This document shows, one piece after another, positions 1 through 12,676 of a stretch of 64,000 bases of DNA (position 1 is its first letter; the number at the start of each line of letters is the position of its first letter). This DNA is from Monarcha castaneiventris obscurior. Its lineage: Eukaryota; Chordata; Aves; Passeriformes; Monarchidae. The stretch is taken from the NCBI GenBank assembly GCA_026261815.1, contig JAMPIT010000549.1:310001-374000 (forward strand), given 5' to 3'. The notes beneath the pieces were generated by a model that saw only the letters and a program-made list of their open reading frames with translations, was not told where the DNA came from and ran no database searches. Made by a program: the position numbers and the translations under genes.

Positions 1-772
1 GAGTTGATAATCTGTCTTTATTACAAATACCTGCAGCAAGTGACTGGAACTGTGCCAGTATCTGGCTATGCAAACTGCAGTGGTGCTTAAAGTGCATTTA
101 GTGCTCTTTTATTTCTGGCTGACAAGGTCTGGAACAAAATTCAGGGAGCGTGTTTTAGTCTCTGGATGAATTTTTGAGTTACTGCAACGATAGTCATGGG
201 CAATTTTCTCGAACTGGAGTCACAAAATAATGGCTGAAGCAGTAAGGAGCTGTTCACAAGGTACTGAGTGGGACCGGGACCTTCCCTCTGGAATATCCTG
301 CTGCATCTCAACCCTTGCACTCCCACAAGCCATTGTTCATTCCGGCACTTTCCCTAAAGGCTGATCCCAGTGGGGAATGCAGAGGAAAAGGTCTCCCAGG
401 ATTTGTCAGATCTTTTGTCAGATCTAAGTAGATTTGCCAATCTATTTAGATTGGCACAGTTCTGCTCCTCATCCCAAGGAAATGGGTACCACTGGAAGCC
501 CTATTACCCTGCTCCTGGATTCATGTCCCCACACTTCCATGGAAGGGAGAACTTCAAAAGAAGTTATGGACACAGAGGTAGATCAGGCCATGGTCCCCAT
601 TAAATCTGAGCAGAAATCAGGCCCTTTCTTCTGCACTGAAGGAAACAAAATTCCTTTGCATAGCATTTTGTTGTCTATATTTTTCTCTGCTTATGGAGGA
701 GTAGTGTGTTAAATCCAATTTCTACTTTAAAAGAAGGTTAAGATATATAAAATAAAAATCACAGGGAGTGAA
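1..772. other. Unique AT-rich noncoding DNA
   Basis: No gene or recognisable repeat. Two overlapping open frames (370-603 and 434-712) use different frames of the same DNA, have no family resemblance and are treated as chance. Confidence 0.6.
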
Positions 773-907
773 GAAGGCCTTGACCTATTAGTTCAGTTTG
801 TCAGGGCAGACTGGGGGTTTGATCCCCATATGGGCCATTCACTGAAGAGTTGGACTTGATGATTCTTACTGGTTCCTTCCAACTCAGAATATTCTGTAAT
901 TCTGTGA
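773..907 (+). mobile_element. tRNA-Ile-derived SINE with CR1-type tail (TguSINE1-like)
   Basis: The head resembles a tRNA-Ile gene. It begins GGCC, has a degenerate A box around 788-799 (TTAGTTCAGTTT), a B box at 816-825 (GGTTTGATCC) and an acceptor-stem-like TGGGCCA at 831-837, with the anticodon region shortened. The body then has GTTGGACTTGATGATTCTT and a TTCCTTCCAACTC block, and ends in ATTCTGTAATTCTGTGA, the tail style of CR1. The tail implies retroposition by CR1 machinery. Both flanks carry AATAAAAA (751-758 and 907-914), a possible but low-complexity target duplication. The zebra finch family name is recalled, not searched. It is decayed and not a functional tRNA gene. Confidence 0.8.
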
Positions 908-2579
908 ATAAAAAACTCTTTTTGTTTGTCTTGAAGTCACCCCAATTATTTTTACTGCACATATCTAAGATATTTATTTACAGAAACATTAAATATCCCA
1001 CCAAGAATGAAAGCCTGGCACTGTTAGTTCAGCCCTGAGTTGCAAGCACCATGTTCAAGGCAGGCATTTGCACCTCCATGAGTCCTTTCTGAAATAAATA
1101 CTCAGACACTTTAAAAGACATTTGTTTAAGTTCATCATCCCCATTTCCTTTTAGTGCATTCTAAATAACTGTAACTCTCTGGCAAATTATGTAACCAGAA
1201 CTTCAGGTTCACTGAACTAAGACTTAAATTAAATCCAAGGAATAAATTTAAGTTTAGGAGACAGGAATACTGAAGCTTTGGGATTAAAAGCATAACAAGA
1301 CAGTAAAAGTTTCATGAAAGAAATCAGAGATGAGACATGAGTTCACAATTATCAGATTTGAAGATCTTGAAGAAAGTCTTGTGAGATCTAGGCTTACTTG
1401 GGTTTTATTCCTTGTGACATAACAAAATTAGTTATTATTTAATTTCCTGCAGCTATACAGTAGTCAGCAATAGGTCTGGGCCTTCCTGAGGAGTCTGAGA
1501 AGGACACACCAGCATGCTGATGTCATCTTGAATTTTATGCTGGAGACTACACTTGTGCATTCCTCTTTTATATCCTGATTGGTGATGCCAATGGTGTTTA
1601 TTTTCCTTTTTGAAGTCTGAAGTGAGAGAAAAAGCTGCTGTGATACAAATGTTACCAAAGAGATTTAAGTTGTAACAAGACCTTAAAGTAAGTTTTCATA
1701 ACAGAGAACAAATCCAATTTTATTGGATTTTTCTGCATGTTGACCTCAGAAACATTCCCTATGTTACTGCAGTCCATTTAAATTCTCGAGGAAAATGTTT
1801 TACCAATAATTGATCACATCATTTCAGTGAAATTCTGTTCTCTTAAGTAAATCCCACACAAGTCAAGGAGAGAGGTTACTCCTGGGCAGGTGGAAACGTG
1901 CCAGAAGCACAGAACAACAGAATTATATCAAAAGTTAAACCAGGTGGAATGAATTGGCAATATCAGTAGGAGCAACTATGTCAGTTGTGTGTTTAGGAGT
2001 CAAGCAACAACCATTTCATATTTCAGCATCTTGTTAACACAGATGATGGAGGAAACACAGCTAACAGTAATTTTTGCAAACATTTCAGTGTATTGTCACA
2101 TCATTACTGTAATGTAATTTGAAATTTTGCATTATATTAGCTGAAGTACCTCAGAGAATCCCACATGCTCTGAAATCACCTTAGATCAATACAAAAGTGT
2201 GACTGTTACAATAATGCTTCCCTATCTCAATGATGAAAGCATTCTGATAAGAAAAATGGTGCCCAGTATTTCATTGAGATAACCACATTCATGGCTCTTA
2301 TGTTTTTTTTGAATACTTAGTTCTGGTTTTGCCCCTTTGGGGATGGAAAAAAATTGTCATTTTGAGTTTAATTAGCTTTTAACACCATAATATTCGATAT
2401 TGACAATAGCTCTGAGCCTTAAAACCATTACTGTACATTTCTCATTCTGTGGGAGATGATAGCTGAGCATTAAACAGATCACTTTTCAGGGTTCTGATGG
2501 CAGTAGAAACTAATGCAGACTCAGTAGGGAAAGTATGCTAGGTATTAAATTCTGCTGTGATACAACGTTGCTTCTCATT
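908..2579. other. Unique AT-rich noncoding DNA
   Basis: No repeat family or coding segment recognised. Short open frames at 850-1038 and 1464-1658 have no protein-like signature. Confidence 0.55.
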
Positions 2580-2600
2580 AATCAATCAATCAATCAATCA
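2580..2600. repeat. (AATC)n microsatellite
   Basis: About five perfect copies of a 4-base AATC unit in AT-rich DNA. Confidence 0.9.
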
Positions 2601-3262
2601 TCCTATTTAATAAGAGCACGCGTTTGATGTGAAAGAAAAATATAAACATTCACAGAGGGCATTTAAAACATTCATGTGTCATTAAACCTTATGCATTTTA
2701 AGAATAAAAATCAATTTCTCTTAGTGTTTCCTGCTTTTGATGTCTCACTGCAGAAAAAAGAAGAGCTCAGGAAACCACTTTGTCGAGCCCTGAGTTCAGC
2801 CTGGTGGCAATATTTGTCCATCCCAGATCAAACTGGACCAGAAACCCCACCTGAGGGGTCAGAAGGAGTACAAAGACAGCATCCTGCTGGAATGGTGTTC
2901 CCAGGGGACTGCTGGAATCCTTTGCGAATGGGGAGGGACAGGGACAGAGCTGAGCATCAGGAGGAAAAGCAAAGTGCAGTTGCTGGGGAAATGCTGTCTG
3001 TGCTTTTCTCTGCTGTATGGGCCCCTTCCTGCTGGCAAAGGCCTCCCTCTGAACATTCCTTTGGAAGCCTGGACTAGAAGCCAGAGGGACTCAAAGCCCA
3101 CACTGAGACTTTGTTACCTGTTTGCTCTGGCTAAATTTCTCTTGAATTAGCAGGCTTTAAATTAATCTGGAGCAAACTGAGGGTTGTGAAGTTCTGGGAT
3201 CAAATTGGTGCTATTTGCTATTGACAAATATTAGTTTCTCAGGTACCACTGCCTGATCCATG
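2601..3262. other. Unique noncoding DNA, locally GC-richer
   Basis: Positions 2760-3100 are richer in G and C than the flanks and open in overlapping frames on both strands (2676-3077 plus, 2859-3101 minus). No conserved domain or splice structure is visible, so neither is called a gene. It could be an unrecognised repeat or a diverged exon. Confidence 0.45.
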
Positions 3263-3362
3263 CTTCCTTCCTTCCTTCCTTCCTTCCTTCCTTCCTTCCT
3301 TCCTTCCTTCCTTCCTTCCTTCCTTCCTTCCTTCCTTCCTTCCTTCCTTCCTTCCTTCCTTC
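3263..3362. repeat. (TTCC)25 perfect microsatellite
   Basis: Exactly 100 bases of uninterrupted 4-base period, about 25 units, pyrimidine-only on the plus strand. Perfection over this length implies recent expansion and likely length polymorphism. The Leu-Pro-Ser open frame at 3260-3472 is a by-product of the repeat. Confidence 0.98.
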
Positions 3363-5423
3363 TCACAGGAGGGAATTTAGTGGCAGGTTGGAGACCCCAT
3401 TTCTGCTTCTTTTCCCTGGTTAAATATTACCCCTACAGACCCCTGGCACCTTTGTTCGGACAGGAGATCTGAAAGGAGTTGCATGTAAAGTTCACAGGTA
3501 AAAGTTTATTTTAGCACTCTTCACACTCCCATGTTCTGTGCAATATGGAGTAATTTCTGTCACAGAGCATGAATTTCTGATAGGATCAAACAAGGAAAGA
3601 TGTGCCTAAACCCAGAGATTTTTGTTATATTTTTAAGTCTACAAATGGTAAGAAAAATAAAGCAGCAAACTTAGAATCACTCCATGTGAAATCCATTTCT
3701 CCTATGGAGAACGTTTTCTTGTTTTGGTTTTTTGAGGTCCCCTTTAGGAACCCTTTTGGTTTTAGTTCTTTTTAGACCAAACTGTTGCTTCCCAATTCCT
3801 ACTTTGCCTTCAATAACAGGTTCATTACTAAATATCAGTAGTGGTATATCTTTGATTGGATTTTCTGTGTGTGAGTGTGTGAGACTCCGCTGTAAAAAGT
3901 GGATTATTGTAAAGCTTTTATGTAGAAGAAAGGAAGAAATTGAGTCTGAATTTATTTCTAAATATCATTAAATCATTGGGGATTGGCCCTAATTTGGATA
4001 AGTACCTGTAGAGACATTTGATGACATTTAAACAATATACTCTGATATCGCACTTTAAATTTATTTAATTTATTTAGAAAAAATGTGTAACATCCCCATA
4101 CCTTTTCAAATGTGCTATCACACCATTGCTGTGTTTGGAAACCTGTCTGGTCACCAAGTCTGCCTGCCACTGAGTCCACCTCAGCCACGGTGATTTGTTT
4201 CCTTTGAAGCTGTTATTTCACTATTTAAAAGGAATAATGAAAAAGAAAATACTACAGTAACCCATTGATTAATCCATAGGCTCAGAATTACTGCCTGAAC
4301 TTGGATTCAAGGCTTTTTCAACTATAATTGAATAAGGCTGTAACAGCATAAGACTGAATTATGAGTTAAACATTTGCTACTGAGGTTACTCAGGTGCTAA
4401 ATCCAGACACTTTTCTTGCTTATTCATTAATCATGATTAATTATAAAAAAAGTAAAATAGGGAATATGAGTGTCCAGATGTTTATAAGCTCTCCAAGGGA
4501 TTTTTAAATTCCATCTTATCTGAGTGTTGAACCAAGTCTAGATGCAGAGCATCTGAGTTTGTTCTGGTGCCCTCACTGTTCCTAAAAGTGGTGTGGGTCA
4601 CCCGGCTGGGACTTTGTGGCGCTCTCAGGAGACCTCTGGGGACAGTTTGTTGCTTGGTCCTTTCAAGGAAGCAAAGAGAAAATTCATTATCGTCACCTGA
4701 GCTGTGATTAATTACTGCTGACTTTTGGGGATGCTGAATGCTTGGCCTAGCTAATGGATCAGGATATAATAATGAAATGATTTTAACAGGCACTGTAGGA
4801 ATGCTTCCACAAAGCTCTGGAGGATAATCTGTGTGTCTCTGGTTACCAATTCAGTTTGGAGCATTTCTGAGCTTCCCAACCTCCTGGATCCACAGAGGGA
4901 TAGGACTGTGCTCACTCTGGTGCTGCGTTCCTGCCTCAAAACTGCCACGTGTGTGCTGACTTATTAACATTCAGAATGAACAAATAACAAACCCATCCTC
5001 AGCACCATGCCTGGAGCTGGCACTGCAAGTTTTCCATCCTAAATTAAGATTGATGGAATTTCCCTTTTCCAGCCATTCAGGTGGTCAGTGATCAGCATTT
5101 CGGAGAGGCCCAGAAAGCTCAGTGGGATCCTCCTCAGTGGGAAGGAAATGTTACCAAGGAATACAGGAAGAGGAGTCAAACACAGAATGACAGAAGTGTG
5201 GTCAGATCATTCATCCCAGAATCCCTGCTCTTGGAGGGTCCTGTGTTGGCTTATCTTGGATTGAAGGCTCCAAGTCCTGGTGTGTTTCAAGGCCTGTGTG
5301 AGGTCGTGTGGGTTTGGCTCTGCTTGCAGTACAACGTCAGTAATTCAGCAGCACTCTGTCCATTTATGGAAGCTGATTCTAACCTCAAGCTTCAGACCTT
5401 TCATGGTTCAGTGTTGCATTAAT
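3363..5423. other. Unique noncoding DNA
   Basis: No gene or clear repeat. Overlapping short frames at 3973-4188, 4482-4793, 4751-4948 and 5081-5422 lack family signatures. Confidence 0.5.
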
Positions 5424-5466
5424 GGTTGGACTCAATGATCTGTTTCCAGCCCTAATGACTCTCTGA
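5424..5466 (+). mobile_element. Possible CR1 or SINE 3' tail fragment
   Basis: A GGTTGGACTCAATGATC block, then TTTCCAGCCCTAATGACTCT, resembles the last 40 bases of avian CR1 or CR1-tailed SINEs. It is short and diverged, so the call is tentative. Confidence 0.35.
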
Positions 5467-6111
5467 CAACCTGGTAACCAGAGGAATAAAATAGTTTTTA
5501 TGTTCTGTTTCTCTTTCCTTCTAGACAGGGTAGAAAACCCACCCACCATTATTTGCCCCTAACAGAAATTGTCTTTCAAATATTTGAAATTTTCCATTCC
5601 CACTGTCTACGTTTCATTTGTGCCACTCAGCATGGATGGACTTGAGCTCTTGCAAGGGAGATTCCAGGGAGGAGTTATCAGTGCACTTTTAATCAGGCAG
5701 ACTGCTAATTAGAAGCAGTCATGGGTAGAAGTTGCACCCTGGTAATGAATTACATCAATTAGAATGAAAGGGAAGCTATTTGTTTTCAACCACCATGTCT
5801 TAAAATTATTTTTAACAATCACTAATCTTCTACTTATGTCATGTACTGCATGTGTGCATCGTCCAAAATTTATTAGTAAAATTAACATTTCAAACAATGG
5901 AGAAAGGCTCTGTGAGAGTCTGGTGGAAGGAAATTTAAAAATTAGGAATACTTCAAAACCAAGAATGCAATGAAGGCTCACCCCACCAGGCTGAAGGCAT
6001 CCAACGCCCAGTGGCTTCTGTGGAGGCTTCCAGAGAGGCAGAAATATTGTACCAGGCTAACAAGGATGTGGAAGAGAGCAGGAGTGTTTCATCCATGAAC
6101 CATTTCACAGA
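5467..6111. other. Unique AT-rich noncoding DNA
   Basis: Nothing recognised. Open frames on both strands cover the same 5709-5981 interval, as expected of low-stop AT-rich DNA by chance. Confidence 0.5.
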
Positions 6112-6185
6112 ATCACAGAATGGTTTGGGTTGGAAGGGACCTTAAAGATTATGCAATTCCAGCCTCCCTGAGTTGTTGTTCCACT
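6112..6185 (-). mobile_element. CR1 LINE, extreme 3' end
   Basis: Read on the minus strand it ends in the CR1 octamers (plus strand TCACAGAATCACAGAATGG), preceded by the block seen here as GGGTTGGAAGGGACCTTAAAG. About 75 bases remain, so it is a severely 5'-truncated insertion with no coding potential. Confidence 0.9.
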
Positions 6186-8785
6186 GTTTATTGGTTGGTT
6201 TTCTGTGAAGGTTTCTACGTGTAGGGACTATAAAAGCACATCTCAGAATTTCGCATCCTTGCAAAAAAAGCTGTTATCAACACTTACAGCCACAAAAATG
6301 TGCAAGTGTTTCAGCAGGATTTGAACTGGGAATAATGTAAAATCACAGGTGCCTGAACTACGGATCACAAATTAGAAAGATCATGTGCAGCAGAAAAAGA
6401 AACTTTCAGACTGTCATTGTCACTTACAAAGTGACATGTGTTTTGCAGAAAGAACAGAAAATCTGTAAATATTCTCTGAAACCATTGTTTGTTTTTTTTT
6501 TCTTTTGTGAACACAGAGGGAGAAAAAGGTTATATCATGTTCTTTTATTGTAACACTGCAAGTTGCTCCTTCTATTGCAATTTTTTCTTAATTCTTACTG
6601 GAGAGCAGCTTCCAGTGCTGATGATCAACTTCATTAAAATGTCTTTTAGAACAGGTTTTTATTAGGTATTCTGTGCTGCTGCTGCAAGTTATAAATGTGT
6701 CTACATTCCTATTTCTGCCAGGCAATTATTATATATATTCTGTTCATATGCCTTTGAGGTCTAAGGAAAGATTTCTGGCAACTCCCCTGAGTTTTTTCAA
6801 GTTTTACAAGGATAGGAGATGTGGATGCTGACAGACGGTATTTTGGCTTTTTTCAGCTATTGATACTCTCAATCAAATTACTATAATTTCTTCAGTAAAA
6901 ATGATGGATTTGTTCCGCTGAAGAAAAATTGCTGGAATGCTTGAATAGTGGAGTGAAAAACTAGGTTTTATATAAATATAAATGGATAGAACACAAAGGT
7001 AAAGCAACCTGAATATTGCTATCCTAATATTCACCATTCGAAGTCACTGCCATTATTCAAAAGTCAAGGGTATAAAACTCCATTCCAACTGAAGTAATCT
7101 TGCCATTTCATTCTTGATTTAGAAAATCCAGTGTCCAGAAGTGTCACTCTTTTGTGACAACACTTAAAGACCCTACTTGCAGTAGACAAGTGCTAAATGA
7201 GACTTGAAATACTTTGGCAGCATATTACCAGGATTTTTCTGTCATTCAACAGAGGGGGAAAAAAGCTTTAAAGCAAATTTCATCCTTCTGACCAAAAAGA
7301 GATTACAAAACACATTGTTCATCCTGCAATTTATCAGCCTGTGGAATAAACTCATCCAGCAGGGCCATGTGAGTTTTTTACACAGTCAGGTTCGCATTTA
7401 GAGGCTGTTTCCTTCAAGTAGAAATTCATTGTGCTGTGCACTGCAGAAGGACACCACAGAAAGGAGTTCTATTCTCTGAACAACCACGTTGTATTGACCA
7501 TACTCGAGGTGGAGTTTCACTCCCTCTCTCCTCTTTGCTCCCTGATTTTTGCAGTTTCTCCCCGTTCCCTGCAGATTCTTTCTGTTCCTGGTTAAAGATG
7601 AAGAAAGAATTTGTGCTTATGAAATCACAGAGTTTATTTCTGTCCAGTTGGCCTAAATAATTTTCACTACATTTATGGTGGTCAAGTCTAAATAAGTGTA
7701 ATTCATCTTTCAGAGCAGGGAAAATAGAGCCCACAATCACCAGGTAACTTACTCCTTGCTAGTGACCCTCTCTAATAAAGAACTGTGGGCTTCCTTTTGT
7801 TTGTTTTTCTTAATGTCTCATTTGTACCTTTCTCATTCAGGATTTCTTTTTGTTCTGGCTATGTGCATATGGAAAAATGAATTCTTCTTCCTTCAGCAAA
7901 TGTAGATGAGGAGACTTAAAAATCATTTCAGCCATTTCCCTAAATTTCACATTTTCTGCAGTCATTTCTCTCGAGTCGTGGTTTCCAGACCTGTGACCAT
8001 TATTGTTGTCCTCAGCTGTATTTTCTCCAGTTATTCCACGGTCGTTCAGCTGTGGATTTGTGCTGCTGAGTGGAGAAGAGCTGCTTCATGGGCACTCAGA
8101 ATTCATCTTTATATTTCCACTGCAGTGTCTGCCTTTCCACGACCATGACATTATTGTCTCCTGTTCGGATTGGGATTGATTCATTTCAGCTTGGACTGAC
8201 AACAAATCCACAGAGCCATTAAGAACAAATAAGGAAAAGAAGCCCAGAGAAACCTGTATAAATCTGTTCCACATCCTAATTTTTCCTTTTATCCAATTTT
8301 TGGGCAAGGGCACATTGTAGTGGAGTGATATAAATACTCCCATTACCCAAAGATCCCTTCCTTAAGACCTGGCTTCAGGCAGCTGCTCCCATTCTGCACT
8401 CCTGGTGTCAATTTTTTCTAAGTATCTTTAAACACAAATCAGGGATTATTTTCTGGTTTTCTCATGTTCATTGTCTTTTTTCACTGACTGGTGTCACTTG
8501 GATGTGCTCATGCTCCACTCTTGGCTCCTGTTTATTTTTGCAAAGGGAATGGACAGGAGTGCTTGGAACCCCACTGTGTTGGGGTAATTTTGTGATATTC
8601 TTAATATTGTGCCAAGGCCAAGAAATCACCTTCAAGACAGTTGGTTACTTTAATCTTCCAAAGAAGCATTTGGGGGGTTTTAGAATTTCTGTGGAGAAGA
8701 AAGGAAATGTCTCAGTTTTTATCCACCTAATTGGTTGATGGACAACATGAGTGACTGGCAGTGAGATCTGGTGTCCTTTCGTTCC
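6186..8785. other. Unique AT-rich noncoding DNA
   Basis: No gene found. Short frames, including a sense/antisense pair at about 7426-7740, show no domain. Homopolymer A and T runs are frequent and no repeat family is recognised. Confidence 0.5.
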
Positions 8786-8844
8786 CACAGAATCACAGAA
8801 TCATTAAAGGTGGAAAAAAACCTCCAAGATTGCAAAGTCCAAGC
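8786..8844 (-). mobile_element. CR1 LINE, extreme 3' end
   Basis: CACAGAATCACAGAATC, then an AAGGTGGAAAAAAACCTCCAAGAT-type block and AAGTCCAAGC, match the 3' end of the CR1 subgroup with the GGAAAAGACCTC variant. Only about 60 bases survive. Confidence 0.85.
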
Positions 8845-11800
8845 TTATTAAAAGCTGCTGATATTGAGGAAAGCTTCTAAGAGCTTTGGATGCCTTGTTA
8901 TTGTTTCTAATAGTAAATGTTATATTCACATTTTTATGAATTTTCCACCACTCCTGGATTATGTGGGAGTTTCTGTAGCTTCAAAAAGTAACTCAATTCC
9001 TCCCAAAAGATGTTGTTTTCATTTCCTCAAAAACATTGTTTCCATTTCTTCATAAAGGAAAAGAACCCAGCTACTTCACTACCAACCTTCAGAGCTAATT
9101 GCTACATGTGTATAAATTCTGAGTCCAGAATCTTTCTCTCCAGTGTTGCTGTTAGAACAGTAAATACCTCAGCCGTGTCATTAAGCACTGATTTTCTAAT
9201 AGCTGTCTGGTAAACATTGGCAATGTAAAACTAGAAAATTACCATTAATCATTCTTAAAGTGCTAAGAATACATTAATAAATTAGTTCTGTTTGATTTTT
9301 AAAAGCTGTATTTACTCCTAGGATATCAAAAAGGCAAAGAAGTGTTGAACTGGGGAACAAGAACCAGTTCTATTTAATCCTAGGTTGCTCACATGATTGC
9401 TGTAAGTTAGATGGTAATTTCTCATTTTAACAGCCTGCTTCCAACCCTGTCAGTGTCCTTTGGCTCTTACAGGTTACACTTCAGGTCTGTGCTTAGATGG
9501 TGTTTTTAAATTCTGAAACTGAATTACAGAAAATATATCAGAGTAAGACCCACTTGAATTGCACATTTTGCAGATAACTTGGGCTCGGCATTGTCTGTAA
9601 TTTTAGTGTTTCAGCTTTACTTGAGAAGTGTGATTTAATATTCTTTGTTCTATCTTTCATTCTGATTCAGGCCTAAATAGAGATGAGGATCAGGAATTCA
9701 TGTCTGCCCTGCTTCTGCTTTTTTACCCAGATGAAGGAATGGTGAAGTCCCAAATTCTGGTTCATCCCAATCAGATTTTACTCCAGTTCTGCTGTCAGAA
9801 GTCGATGTTGTCTCCTGCAGCCCACGTGCCAGGCCATGTGTAGTCCAGTGGTGGTGAAGGGCTGGGAAGAGCTTTACTCCACTTTTATTCTCACTGAGAG
9901 GAATTACAGAGTGCTCCTGGATTCCTCCCACACCAAAGCAGCAGCAGTATTGAATAAAAATGTTTTTGACCCAGACGGGTTTTTTTTTACCACAGTCTAG
10001 GTTGGCTGTGCAGAATACAGAGCTCTCCTGAGAAAATATTCACGCCAAAGTGTTTGACAAGGCACTGGGCAGGAAACTATTTCTAGACATCCAAAGACAT
10101 GATAAAATGTGCATTGATTTAACTGGCAATTGTCTAGAATAGAAATGTCACAGTACAATAGTCCCAATTTAATGTACTTTTACATGTGCAGTACAGAGAG
10201 AACACTCCAGCCTGTGATAGATAGAACAATTTCATGCCATGCCCAGGAGTGCCTGACTCATTGGTCTGAGCAGCTCCTCTGCATCAGTCCCTGTGCTTGT
10301 TTAATGTGAACACTGCAATTGAGAGGGTGCTCTGTTAACTGGAATCCCACTGCTTTTCCTTTATGCCTCGTCCTTGCCAGGGCAAAAATATCTGACCTGG
10401 CAGAGAAGGAAATGTGCAGTTCAAGTGTTCAGGGGCACAGAGCCGGGGTGGTGCCCGGGTGCCCACACTGAGACACGCTGGGAGGGGAAATGCTTCATCT
10501 GAACAGCTGCTTTGGATGTTCCTAAACTGTCATTCCCAATGGATATGGATCCTGTCATACCCTCTTCTTCTGGAAAACCAGGAATGGGGCAGCCCCTTCC
10601 TGTTCTACATGCAACAGACACCAGCTTCCAGTGGAGATCCACGGCTGTTGTGATGTGAGGACAAGGCTTTGAATGCACCTCTGAAGCATTTCCTGCTGTG
10701 TAACCACCCAGAGAAAGCAAAAGCTGGAAGTGCAACTCTCTCGTCTCTCATTTCCATGGTCCGAACAATACATGAAAGAATAGCTCGAGTGCATGTTTGA
10801 TAATTTATAATTAATTTAAGTGAGCCAAGAGCAAGCCAGGAAATGTCTGTCACCACTCCCAGCTTCTTGCTTTCTTTGTTCCTTCGCTGACTTTCCTCAT
10901 TTGCTACCAGATCCTACTGGAAGAGGAGGCACATTTCTCCTCCTTACAGTAAATGTCAGAAGGATGCTATGTGGAAGAGCAAATAGGTCAGATCCCTGAC
11001 AGTTTGACTGCTAATCAATACAGTAAGAGTTTGGAGGAATTTAATGAGTATTCTGTATTATTTTGTATGCACGTGTTCAGTATGACTTTCAAAATCCTTC
11101 TTTCTTCCACCTGGGAGCTGTTAAAGTACAGGTCACCAGTGCTCTAACACCGATTTTATCACAATTTGAAAAGTAATTCTGATGAATGATTTCATCATTG
11201 GCGTCATCATTAAACATAAGAAGTTTGATGTGGATAAATTTTATTGAAGGATTTGGTATTTGAAAGAACATCAGAGCTGGCTGGACACATAACCCATAAT
11301 TAGAGATAAGTTCCAACACAATTTATGGGAAGGGGCAAGGCTTTAATGGCTCAAGGAAATTAATTTATCAAAAAATGCTCCTGGTCAGAGTAGGTGAGGT
11401 AGGATTAATCTTTCATGTCCTGGAGTCTTTTCCCTGCATTGTTTCATTTATAACAGAGGCAGAAATCTTAAGAAAATAATAAAAAAAAAGAAAACAGTAT
11501 TCAACATCACATTCCAAATTTATCAAAGCCAAAAACATCAAGCTAGGCATGGAGTTCAATTTGATGAGTGAATTTACAAATTTGTTTCACAACAGCAAAA
11601 CTTGGTGTTTTGGGCTTTCTGGTGACTGATTTTCCACATCTGTAATTTCTTGCTTCCATTCAGAAGGAATAGATTTTTTGTGTATGTCCTGGTCCTTCCT
11701 CATTTCTGATCAGCTGGAGGAGATCTCTGCTCGAAGCTGAAATCCATTATGTTAACACTTTCTGCATTCCTCTCTTACTTTTCTCTTCCTTGTGCATAGG

Positions 11801-11865
11801 GATGTGGTCTAATTATTTGTCTAATCACTGCACTGTGCTGCGAAATGGAAGAAGTTCTGGGCTCG
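8845..11865. other. Unique noncoding DNA
   Basis: No gene or clear repeat. The 10414-10800 interval is somewhat GC-richer and open in several overlapping frames on both strands with no common protein signature. I treat all of these as chance. Confidence 0.5.
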
Positions 11866-11997
11866 TGGATAATTCAGGCTGGGAAGGGCCTCAGGAGGTC
11901 CTGCCCAACCTCGTGCTCACAGCACTGGGGTCAGACCAGGCTGCTCAGGGCTGGGGAACCTGTGAGGATGGAGATGGCACAATGTGCCTGGGCAGCC
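11866..11997 (-). mobile_element. Old CR1 LINE, 3' segment (left of nested LTR)
   Basis: The plus strand shows a diverged CR1 3' end (GGCTGGGAAGGGCCTCAGGA), the CCAACCTCGTGCTCAC block, AGACCAGGCTGCTCAGGGC, GGATGGAGATGGCACAA and CTGGGCAGCC. It breaks at 11997 and resumes at 12677 in the same register, so it was split by the LTR between them. Divergence is higher than in most CR1 copies in this window. Confidence 0.85.
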
Positions 11998-12676
11998 CTC
12001 TGGGAGTTAGGTACTCCACACAAATCCAGGTCCTTTATCTTCACCTCTGGGAAGTTTTACCTCGAGCCCCAGCAGATGAGAAACGGCTGCAGATGTTGTT
12101 TCAGGTTGTTTATTTCTCCTTATCTCTGCCAGCTCTCAGCTCCGGCCGCACATCTGATGCAGCCGAGTCCGAGCGGGCCCTGCCCAGTCCTGGGCTGTCC
12201 CGGCCTTTCTGTGCCCTTTCCATCATCCAACCATTCTTCACAACGCATTTATTAGTTACTGTTCTATACCAATTCATTTGCACCTATTCTAGACACGGAA
12301 TTTCTACCTCTTTTTCATTCTACCAATCATTTTGTGCCACCACCACCAGAGAAGATGGAGGAGAAGGAGAAGAAGAAGAACAAGGCAACGCCCAAAATCC
12401 TCCATCTTAGACCCTTCATCCTCATATTAAAAACCCTAAAATCTACTTTTTTACCTTGTAAAATACTAAACCACTACTCATTTTCACACTCTGGTGGCTT
12501 GCAATGATTCTGGCAGTGTTGGTAACTTTTCCCATGGGCTGAGATCAAAGCCGGTGCCATTCTGGGCTTCTTGCCAGGGTCTGGGACCCCCTTGCTGGGG
12601 CTCCTGACCCCCCAGGGCAGCCTGAGGCGTGCCCTGACCTCCCAAGGCAGCCAGAGGCATGCCTTGGATTCCAACA
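11998..12676 (-). mobile_element. Solo LTR (ERVL-like) nested in CR1
   Basis: About 680 bases, non-coding. On the minus strand it begins TGTTGGAATCC and carries a polyadenylation signal AATAAA (plus-strand TTTATT at 12109-12114) before its R-U5-like end. A purine-rich GGAGGAGAAGGAGAAGAAG tract (plus strand) lies in the middle. Both flanks have CAGCC(C) (11993-11998 and 12677-12682), a likely 5-6 bp target duplication that would fit an ERVL-type element. The exact 3' edge is uncertain because the terminal CA is displaced. It resembles passerine LTRs I know, but no family name is assigned. The 206-codon frame at 11790-12410 crosses this and the CR1 and is not a gene. Confidence 0.75.

Noticed and set aside
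773..840. Possible functional tRNA-Ile gene
   Set aside because: A and B box remnants exist but the anticodon arm is shortened and a CR1-type tail follows, so it is a SINE and not a tRNA gene.
3260..3472. Open frame with Leu-Pro-Ser-Phe repeats
   Set aside because: Direct translation of the TTCC microsatellite.
11790..12410. 206-codon open frame, the longest in the window
   Set aside because: It crosses the old CR1 and the nested LTR, so the translation is of repeat DNA in a non-native frame.
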